Positions 14,472-22,100 of a stretch of 34,099 nucleotides of DNA are shown here, piece by piece; position 1 is the stretch's first letter, and each line of letters starts with the position of its first letter. The translations under genes and the position numbers were made by a program. The notes below the pieces were generated by a model. It saw only the letters and a list, made by a program, of their open reading frames with translations, was not told the origin of the DNA and ran no database searches. Origin of the DNA: Eubacterium sp. (GTDB lineage: Bacteria > Bacillota > Clostridia > Lachnospirales > Lachnospiraceae); assembly GCA_017539165.1 (NCBI GenBank), contig JAFYHN010000082.1, forward strand, positions 1-34,099, read 5' to 3'.

Positions 14472-15905
14472 TTATATACCAAAGTATCTCTTTGCGTTGT
14501 AGTAGGAGATTCCTTCAACAATCTTCTTGAGTGAGTTTTCGTTGTTAGGATATTCGCCGTATTCAACCCATTCGCCTATCAGATTGCACATGATTCTTCT
14601 GAAGTAATCATGGCGTGCATAGGATAGAAATGATCTCGAATCAGTCAGCATACCAACGAAGTTTCCTAGTATACTGAGACTTGCACATGAACGCATCTGT
14701 TCCTCCATGCCATCCTTTGAATCGAGGAACCACCATGCAGCTCCCATTTGAATCTTTCCGGCTATCTCAGGTGACTGGAATGCCCCAATACAGGATCCAA
14801 TAAGATTGAAGTCACTGTGGTCGAGAGAGAAGATGATAGTCTTAGGGAGTTCATCTGTTTTATCCAGTTCAGAAAGTAATCTTGCCAGTTCTATTCCGCA
14901 GGAACTCTTCGCAATGATGTCATAACCTGTATCTGGTCCGACAGTTTTGAACTTTTGTTCATTTACATTTCTAGTAACCGAATAATGTAGTTCCATAACT
15001 ATATTCTCTCGGTGATATATCTTACCGAGTCTGAGAAGTATAAAAGTCTGGTACTTATCGATCTCTTCATTTGAGAGTTTTTCTCCATTCATTGCTTTCT
15101 TGAAAACTGTATCAGCTTCTTCTTCAGAGCAACGTGAAAATGGAATGTAATCAAGTCCGTGATCGCTTGCTTTGCAGCCTTTTTCTTTAAAGAATAGTAG
15201 TCTCTTCTCCAATGCATCTACAACATCAACTGCAGTTTCGAGAGATGTTTCACCAACTGATCCTGCAAGCTGTTGGATATATTCTCTGAATCCATCTTTA
15301 TTTATATTGATGGCTTTATCTGGCCTGAAAGAAGGTCTTACCTCAAACTTCACATCAGGATCAGCGGCTATCTTATCATGCCACTCGAGGCTGTCGACAG
15401 GGTCATCTGTTGTTCCGACAAATGAAACATTTGACTTCTCAATGATTCCACGGACTGTGTATGAAGGATCATTTTGCAGAATGTCAGAAGTTTTATCCCA
15501 TACGGCTTTGGCATTATCTGAAGTCAGAGCCTCATTTATTCCAAAATACTTCTTCAGCTCGAGATTGCTCCAGTGATACATCGGATTACCGATGGAGAGT
15601 TCGAGAGTATCAGTGAATCTGAGAAATTTCTCGTAAGGATCGACATTTCCTGTAATAAGATTCTCATCTATTCCGTTAGACCTCATAAGACGCCACTTGT
15701 AATGGTCTCCACTGTATGTTCCATCTGGCTGTTTGCCGCCGAGCCAGATCTCTGAAATGTTATCAAATCTTTTATTTTCATATATTTCTCTGGGTGATAA
15801 ATGACAGTGATAATCAATAATAGGCAGATTCTCTGCATAAGAGTAGAAGAGTCTGACAGCTGTCGGATTCTTCAGCATAAAATCTTCGCCCAGAAATGTA
15901 TTCAT
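14472..15905 (-). CDS. uxaC: Glucuronate (uronate) isomerase
   Basis: The 477-residue protein is the usual length of UxaC, which converts D-glucuronate to D-fructuronate and D-galacturonate to D-tagaturonate in the cytoplasm. The N-terminal PIIDYHCHLSPREI (metal-site HCH at 33-35) is the family signature of this amidohydrolase-fold enzyme. Other typical stretches are WHDKIAADPDVKFEVRPSFRPD and ELHYSVTRNVN. The start at 15905 is chosen because GAAGGAGG lies just upstream; the longer frame from 15968 would run through the operator and promoter. It is divergent from the LacI-type regulator and shares with it a 14-bp operator motif. The kinase and aldolase for later steps lie beyond the regulator; the oxidoreductase and dehydratase are not in the window. 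Confidence 0.93.
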   Translation of the reverse strand: MNTFLGEDFMLKNPTAVRLFYSYAENLPIIDYHCHLSPREIYENKRFDNISEIWLGGKQPDGTYSGDHYKWRLMRSNGIDENLITGNVDPYEKFLRFTDTLELSIGNPMYHWSNLELKKYFGINEALTSDNAKAVWDKTSDILQNDPSYTVRGIIEKSNVSFVGTTDDPVDSLEWHDKIAADPDVKFEVRPSFRPDKAININKDGFREYIQQLAGSVGETSLETAVDVVDALEKRLLFFKEKGCKASDHGLDYIPFSRCSEEEADTVFKKAMNGEKLSNEEIDKYQTFILLRLGKIYHRENIVMELHYSVTRNVNEQKFKTVGPDTGYDIIAKSSCGIELARLLSELDKTDELPKTIIFSLDHSDFNLIGSCIGAFQSPEIAGKIQMGAAWWFLDSKDGMEEQMRSCASLSILGNFVGMLTDSRSFLSYARHDYFRRIMCNLIGEWVEYGEYPNNENSLKKIVEGISYYNAKRYFGI

Positions 15906-15940
15906 ATTACATCCTCCTTCGGGATAACCCTCACTATTTT

Positions 15941-15954
15941 TGTAAGCACTTACA
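15941..15954. promoter_or_regulatory. LacI-family operator at the uxaC promoter
   Basis: TGTAAGCACTTACA: 6-bp inverted arms around a 2-bp centre, identical to the site at 16053-16066. On the minus strand a TTGACA (15983-15988) and a TACAAA -10 (15959-15964, spacer 18) put the uxaC transcription start near 15952, inside this site. Binding would block initiation. The LacI-type protein encoded next door is the likely ligand-responsive binder. Confidence 0.78.
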
Positions 15955-15958
15955 TTTA

Positions 15959-15988
15959 TTTGTATCATTTGTCTGATAAACTTGTCAA
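15959..15988 (-). promoter_or_regulatory. uxaC promoter
   Basis: Read on the minus strand: TTGACA, 18 bases, TACAAA. The -35 lies inside a perfect 13-bp palindrome (AACTTGTCAAGTT, 15979-15991) that could be chance or a second protein site. The -10 matches consensus at only four of six positions. Confidence 0.55.
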
Positions 15989-16015
15989 GTTGTTTATTTA
16001 CTGGATTTTTTCTAC

Positions 16016-16044
16016 TTGATTTTTTGAGAATAAAGATTTATTAT
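16016..16044 (+). promoter_or_regulatory. Promoter of the LacI regulator-kdgK-kdgA operon
   Basis: TTGATT (16016-16021), a 17-base spacer and TATTAT (16039-16044). Transcription would begin near 16051, directly in front of the operator at 16053-16066, so the operon is probably autoregulated. Confidence 0.68.
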
Positions 16045-16052
16045 GACAAATA

Positions 16053-16066
16053 TGTAAGCACTTACA
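16053..16066. promoter_or_regulatory. LacI-family operator at the regulator promoter
   Basis: Second identical copy of TGTAAGCACTTACA, 112 bp from the first, placed just after the predicted start of the regulator transcript. Two sites one on each divergent promoter suit joint repression of uxaC and of the regulator-kdgK-kdgA operon. Confidence 0.78.
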
Positions 16067-16085
16067 CAATGTTATGAGGTTTGGT

Positions 16086-17090
16086 ATGAATATATATGAT
16101 ATAGCCAAAATGGCCGGGGTTTCTATCGCAACAGTTTCAAGAGTTGTTAATGGAAGTCCTAAGGTCAGTGAGAAAACTAGAAAGAGAGTTCTTGATATTA
16201 TAGATGAGTACGGTTACACGCCGAATGCATTTGCCCAGGGACTTGGTCTGAATACGATGCATACAATAGGTATCTTGGTTCCGTCCATCTCAGATATGTA
16301 TATGGCAAATGCCGTTTTCTATCTGGAACAGTCCCTGCATGAGAGAGGATATGAGTGTATCCTGAGCTGCAGCGGTTATCAGGCTGCGCAGAAGGAGTCA
16401 CATCTTCAGATGCTTTTATCGAAGAAAACAGATGCACTTATACTGGTTGGTTCAACCTATGCCGGATCAGATGAAAAGACTCATAATACAGATTATATCA
16501 AGAGAGCTTCGGAAGAGGTTCCTGTATTTCTGATAAATGGACTTGTGAAGGGTGATAATATATTCTGTACTGCTACAAATGACAGACAGGCTATATTTGA
16601 GGCAACGACAGGTCTGATTGAAAGCGGCAGGAAGCGAATCCTGTTCATGACAGATTCAAGGTCTTACAGTGCAAAACAGAAGAAAAAGGGTTATTACGAT
16701 GCGCTTAAGGCGGCGGGACTTACACCAGATAAGGATTTGGAAGTATTCATCCAGAATGATGTCGATATCGTTCGAAGAATGATGGAAGAATACGATAAGA
16801 TGGATGTCGATGCGATCGTATCCACGGATGACGCTATGGCTATCGGTGCTTTAAAGTATATGCTTCAGAAGGGAAAGCGTGTTCCTGATGATGTGAGCAT
16901 TATAGGCTATAATAACTCTTCGCTATGTATATGTACCACACCAGAGCTTACCTCTATAGATAATAAAGTCGAGCTGGTATCGAAGAATACTGTGGACAGA
17001 CTTATAGCGGTTCTGCAGGGAGAGAAGAAAGTCTCTCATAAACAGATATTTGACTGCGAACTAGTAAAAAGAGAAACAACGAGCTTTTGA
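16086..17090 (+). CDS. LacI-family transcriptional regulator of uronate genes
   Basis: A 334-residue repressor of standard LacI length. The N-terminal helix-turn-helix (MNIYDIAKMAGVSIATVSRV, then VNGSPKVSEKTRKRVL) binds DNA. The rest is a periplasmic-binding-protein-like sensor domain (TIGILVPSISDMYMANAV near the start, VDAIVSTDDAMAIGALKYM and DVSIIGYNNS later). The start at 16086 has TGAGGT just upstream and gives the family's usual N-terminus; the ATG at 16074 would overlap that site. The position between uxaC and kdgK-kdgA and the two flanking operators indicate that it controls uronate catabolism. The inducer is probably a pathway sugar or 2-keto-3-deoxygluconate, but this cannot be read from sequence. 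Confidence 0.9.
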   Translation: MNIYDIAKMAGVSIATVSRVVNGSPKVSEKTRKRVLDIIDEYGYTPNAFAQGLGLNTMHTIGILVPSISDMYMANAVFYLEQSLHERGYECILSCSGYQAAQKESHLQMLLSKKTDALILVGSTYAGSDEKTHNTDYIKRASEEVPVFLINGLVKGDNIFCTATNDRQAIFEATTGLIESGRKRILFMTDSRSYSAKQKKKGYYDALKAAGLTPDKDLEVFIQNDVDIVRRMMEEYDKMDVDAIVSTDDAMAIGALKYMLQKGKRVPDDVSIIGYNNSSLCICTTPELTSIDNKVELVSKNTVDRLIAVLQGEKKVSHKQIFDCELVKRETTSF

Positions 17091-17129
17091 ACGGCTTTTA
17101 GACAATAAATGAACCAACAGGAGGATGAA

Positions 17130-18227
17130 ATGGAACTGAATTTAAGAAAGAAGGAAGAGTGTACATTTGATGCGGTTAGTCTTGGAGAAGTTATGCTGAG
17201 ACTTGACCCGGGTGAAGGCAGAATAAGAACCGCAAGAAGCTTCAGAGCATGGGAAGGTGGCGGAGAGTATAATGTCATCCGTGGTCTCAGAAGATGCTTT
17301 GGGCTTAAGACAGCAGTTATAACTGCATTTGCCGATAACGAAGTAGGAAAGCTTATGGAGGACTTCATACTTCAGGGCGGAGTTGATACTTCTCTTATCA
17401 AATGGATGAAGACAGACGGAATCGGAAGAGTATGCAGAAACGGACTCAACTTTACAGAGCGTGGTTTCGGCATAAGAGGTGCTATAGGTTGCTCTGATAG
17501 AGCCAATACAGCAATATCTAAAGCAACTCCTGCTGATTTTGATTTTGAATATATATTTGGTGAGCTTGGAGTAAGATGGCTTCATACAGGTGGAATATAT
17601 GCAGCTCTTTCTGAGCAGAGTTCAGAGACTGTCATTGAAGCTATCAAGACAGCGAAAAAATACGGAACTATAGTTTCATATGATCTGAATTACCGTCCTT
17701 CAATGTGGAGTGCTATCGGCGGTCAGGCTAAGGCACAGGAAGTCAATAAGGAGATCGCTAAGTACGTTGATGTAATGATTGGAAATGAAGAAGACTTCAC
17801 AGCTTGTCTTGGATTTGAGATAGAAGGAAATGACGAGAATCTGAAAGAGCTTAATCTTGACGGTTATAAGAAGATGATAAATGAAGCTGCAAAGACTTAT
17901 CCGAACTTTAAGGTCGTTGCAACTACACTTAGAACTGTAAAGACAGCTACTGTAAATGATTGGAGTGCTATATGCTGGGCAGACGGAGAGATATATAAGG
18001 CTGCACAGTATGATGGTCTTGAAATCATGGACAGAGTAGGCGGTGGTGATTCATTTGCCTCAGGTCTCGTATTTGGCCTTATGGAAACAGGGGATCCAGA
18101 GAAGGCTGTTAACTATGGTGCAGCTCATGGCGCACTTGCTATGACAACACCTGGTGACACAACGATGGCAAGCAGATCAGAAGTTGAAGGCATAATGAGT
18201 GGTGCAGGAGCCAGAGTAAAAAGATAA
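17130..18227 (+). CDS. kdgK: 2-keto-3-deoxygluconate kinase (PfkB family)
   Basis: A 365-residue PfkB-family sugar kinase. The N-terminal substrate loop (GEVMLRLDPGEGRIRTARS, then GGGEYNVIRGL) and the C-terminal signature DRVGGGDSFASG, with Asp as catalytic base, are intact. Its neighbours uxaC and kdgA make 2-keto-3-deoxygluconate the likely substrate, giving the 6-phosphate for KdgA. AGGAGG lies 6 bases before the start at 17130; the ATG at 17109 would place that site inside the gene. The spacing is 39 bp after the regulator and 28 bp before kdgA, so the three form an operon. PfkB kinases for other sugars look similar, so the substrate call rests mostly on context. Confidence 0.87.
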   Translation: MELNLRKKEECTFDAVSLGEVMLRLDPGEGRIRTARSFRAWEGGGEYNVIRGLRRCFGLKTAVITAFADNEVGKLMEDFILQGGVDTSLIKWMKTDGIGRVCRNGLNFTERGFGIRGAIGCSDRANTAISKATPADFDFEYIFGELGVRWLHTGGIYAALSEQSSETVIEAIKTAKKYGTIVSYDLNYRPSMWSAIGGQAKAQEVNKEIAKYVDVMIGNEEDFTACLGFEIEGNDENLKELNLDGYKKMINEAAKTYPNFKVVATTLRTVKTATVNDWSAICWADGEIYKAAQYDGLEIMDRVGGGDSFASGLVFGLMETGDPEKAVNYGAAHGALAMTTPGDTTMASRSEVEGIMSGAGARVKR

Positions 18228-18255
18228 TTTGTGAAGATTAGGAGTTATTATAAAA

Positions 18256-18897
18256 ATGAATAGCAAGAAGACAGAAGAGGTATTTAAGAGATTCTCAGAA
18301 ATCAGAATAATACCCGTAGTTGTATTAAATGACACTAAAGATGCACTTCCTCTAGGAAAGGCACTTATGGAAGGTGGACTTCCGGCTGCTGAGGTAACAT
18401 TTAGAACAGAGGCGGCAGAAGAATCAATAAGGATAATGGCTGAAAACTATCCGGATATGTTGGTCGGAGCTGGTACAGTCATAACTAAGGAACAGGTTGA
18501 TAAGGCAGTTGCAGCAGGTGCAAAGTTCATCGTATCTCCGGGATTTGATCCTGAGATAGTTCAGTACTGTATTGATAAGGATATTCCGGTTTGTCCAGGA
18601 ATACAGACACCTAGTGAACTGATACAGGCTGTCAAGATGGGACTGGACCACGTAAAGTTCTTCCCGGCAGAGAATGCAGGGGGCCTCAATATGATAAATG
18701 CCGTAGGCGCAGCTTTCCCAGGAATAAAGTTCATGCCAACTGGTGGAATCAATACTAAGAACGTTGTGGATTACCTTAAGTCAGACAGAATCTTCTGCTG
18801 CGGTGGAAGCTGGATGGTCAAGGGTGATATGATCAAAGAAGGTGCTTTTGACAATATAAAAGCACTTGTTTCAGAGGCTGCTGCGATAGGCGCATAG
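18256..18897 (+). CDS. kdgA: 2-dehydro-3-deoxyphosphogluconate aldolase (KDPG/KHG aldolase)
   Basis: The 213-residue protein has the full KDPG aldolase pattern: RIIPVVVLND, the Glu of PAAEVTFRTEAA, LVGAGTVIT, KFIVSPGFDPEI, CPGIQTPSEL, the Schiff-base lysine in HVKFFPAE, and MPTGGI. It splits 2-keto-3-deoxy-6-phosphogluconate into pyruvate and glyceraldehyde-3-phosphate, the last step of uronate breakdown. It is the last gene of the regulator-kdgK-kdgA operon and is followed by a terminator. AGGAG lies 11 bases upstream of the start. Confidence 0.94.
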   Translation: MNSKKTEEVFKRFSEIRIIPVVVLNDTKDALPLGKALMEGGLPAAEVTFRTEAAEESIRIMAENYPDMLVGAGTVITKEQVDKAVAAGAKFIVSPGFDPEIVQYCIDKDIPVCPGIQTPSELIQAVKMGLDHVKFFPAENAGGLNMINAVGAAFPGIKFMPTGGINTKNVVDYLKSDRIFCCGGSWMVKGDMIKEGAFDNIKALVSEAAAIGA

Positions 18898-18931
18898 CTT
18901 ATAGATGTAAAAATGTATTATTATATATAAC

Positions 18932-18980
18932 AAAAAGTGGAATTCAGAGTTGTAAATATGCTCAGGATTCCACTTTTTTT
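18932..18980 (+). terminator. Terminator after kdgA
   Basis: A 12-bp stem (AAAAAGTGGAAT against ATTCCACTTTTT) with a 23-base loop and a T7 tail, 35 bp after the kdgA stop. Confidence 0.82.
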
Positions 18981-19041
18981 GCATGATTTATTAATAGATC
19001 ATATATGTTTTTTACAAGGGTAACGTTGGTTCACTTATTGC

Positions 19042-19071
19042 TTGACAATCATAAATGTGTGATAGTAAAAT
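19042..19071 (+). promoter_or_regulatory. Promoter of the 1732-residue secreted protein
   Basis: TTGACA (19042-19047), an 18-base spacer and TAAAAT (19066-19071). The leader would be about 108 bases long and includes an 8-bp inverted repeat (TGCTTTTG at 19099-19106, CAAAAGCA at 19131-19138). Confidence 0.65.
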
Positions 19072-19185
19072 TTACTTATATTGGCGACTAATGGGTTATG
19101 CTTTTGTTAAAAATGCACAAAATATTGAGGCAAAAGCAGCAGAATGAAACTGATGTTTGTTAGTGAGTTGTGAGGAGGTAAAGGG

Positions 19186-22100
19186 ATGAAGATAAGAAGA
19201 ATGTTGCTGTCTCTTCTGGTTTCCGTCGGCATGATCATCGGAACGTTTTCTGGGGTGCCGGTTCAAGCGTCTGAGCCAAAGCTTGTTTTGGCTCGAGAAG
19301 ATGGATGGAATGAAGGAGAGAATAAACCAAACAAACCTGAAGATGAAGCAGCTTATTCAGATGAGTTTGATATGGATGTTAAAGAGAATATCCATATTTA
19401 TATCGGTACGTCTATTAATGATGCGGTTAAAGCAAAGCAATTAGACAGTATAACCATAAAGTATAAGAATGGTGATGAAGCTGATTATGATATATCTCCT
19501 TTTATATCTGGAAGAGATGATGAGACTGGTGAAGATATTGTACCTGATGAAGGATTCTTCAATCTCAGGATTGATAATTGCGGAGAATATACGATTGAAT
19601 ATGGAGAAGCTTCTGCAACAATTCGTGTTAATATGCCTAAGTATGGCATCTATAGTTCTGAGGACTGTGAATTGAAGGATTTAATTCCAGTGGAAGATGG
19701 AAGAATTCGTTTCTCTTCTTCTAAGGAGTCTACTTTCTATGCTCATTTGAATCTGGGAACATGGACTGATGATAAAGGTGAGATTCATGATGTTGAGCCT
19801 GAAGAGTTTGAATTTTCTGTTGATGTACCTGAAGAATTTAGTGAATCTAAAATAAATGACAGAACATGGAAGATTACCATTCCATCGGGGATAATAGATT
19901 GGAAACATGTTGATCTTAAGTCGACTATTAAGTGGGAAAAGGATGGTGCTCCTGAATATGATGGAAGGGGTATAGATTTTCAACCTAAGTTCTCGGGGCT
20001 TGTAGTTTGTTGGGATGATAATGGCAGATTCCGTGATACCCCTGATGATTACTGCAAAATATTTAATGAAGTGCCTGTTAAGACACATAGAAGACTTAGT
20101 GTAGCAATGATGGATGAGGATGAAGCAGGTGATTCTGTTGTCAAGCCATTTACGGGTACTCTGACATGCGATAATAAAGCAGTTACAATAAATAAATCAA
20201 AAGACAATGATAACGAAGTAGACGGTCTATATGATTTTGATATTTCGACATCTGGAACATATACAATAAAGGCTGAAGGTGTTCAGGACAACGCAACTGT
20301 CACATTGAATGTTTCATTAACAAGAGCGGGTATTTATACTTCGGCAGAACCTTCAGAAGATACTCTTGTATGTTCTGAATGGGACAGATTGATTATAAAA
20401 GAAGGCACGAAGTATTACATCATTCCTAGATCTTTTGATGATGAGTATGAAGTTAAAAAAGTAGAGATTAATTTTGCTTCTGAACTAGGAAAAGACAAAT
20501 ATACTTGGGAAAAAGGAAAAAACTCTGGTGATCCGATATGTGAACTCGTAGTCGATAATCTGGTTGATTACGAATTAGGTGATGCTATATGTATCGATAT
20601 AGAATTTGAAAGAAAAGACAATCCTGATGACTGTTATCGTTTTAATACTCGAATTAATGTACTGAAAAGCCGTGAAGGAATGCTTGTTTCTGGCTGCTGG
20701 TATGAAGATGATTTTCGACAGGATGTTAATGATTTTTCTAAGCAAAGCAGTGCAGTCACATTCTGGGATACAGGTATTTGTCTTGGAATTGCTGCAGAGA
20801 TAGACGGGCAGAATATTATAACGCCTATAACAGACATATCTAAACTTGATATAGTTAGAATAGTTGATGGCGAAGAAACAACAGTTTCATCTGATGTGGC
20901 GCATTTAAATAATACATATGAATCCTGGGATGATAAACAACAAAAGGATATAGAAAAGAAGACTCAACCTGGTGTTTATAGATTAAGAATCGAAGAGCCA
21001 GGTGAATATAGAATCAAATACAAAAACGATTCTGATCCTATGTTTGTCACTATATATGTAGATGATCCTGCAGGAGCATATTATACAGATAAGCCAGAAT
21101 CTGGGAATGCTATGAAAAACATCATAAACCCAAATAAAGACGAGAATTTTGAATATGATGAGAATAATAGAACATTCTACTTTGCTTTCAGACCAATACA
21201 GGAAAAAGACGATAAAGGAACAGTAATAAGAAAGTATGCTTATGGTAATGGCCAGACTGAAGAACGACAAGATGGAAATGGTAGAAATTATAATGCAGCT
21301 ATTGAATCAAATGGATTTGTTCTATGTAAAAACTATCACGATGACGAGAAGAATATAGATGTATTAGAACCTATTGAAGATTCTGATTATGCTTTGATTG
21401 AAAAAATACAAGAAAATATAGGTGAATATGAGGTTTATAAGGTCACACTGGGAGAAACTTATGATGGATGCGGCCTTATGACAAGACTTGTTAAGAAGAA
21501 ACTCGAATGGAAGGGAAACGGATATTCTGACCAGTATTTAGATGATGGATGGGATGATTTCTATATAAATATTAAAGAGAAAAGATCAGGTCTAATGATA
21601 GGCTGGTTAGATGGAGAGTCCTTCCCGGAAGATTTAAGCAAATTTGATAAAACGAAAGATCTAGATATCTGTTGGGAACATCGTGTTGCGATGGGAATGT
21701 TTACAGAATCCGAAAATGGAGATAGCGTTACCCCTATCACTGGAACTCTTTCACTTACAGATAAAGCCGGTAAACCTGTTGATGATAATGCATCTATTTC
21801 TGAAATTGGTAATGGTATATATAAATTTAAAACATCTGTATGCGGCCAGTATAAAGTTACATATACCACTGACGATGGTGAATATTCTGCTTATATTTTC
21901 TCAAAACTCCCGGATATAGCATTTTATTCAAGCAATGTTCCATCTGATCTGAATATAGTGAATTCTGGAGCTGAAGAATACATATATGAAAAGGGAGATA
22001 CTTATTATCTTTGTCATAATATAAATGAATGGCAGTTAAAGAATAAACTAGATAGTATAACTGTAAGTAGTCCTAGCTTTGAGGAGGAAAATGTCAAAAA

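Noticed and set aside
15941-16066. The two 14-bp palindromes as CcpA cre sites
   Set aside because: The central CG required by cre is absent (centre reads CA/TG), and both copies flank a dedicated LacI-type gene.
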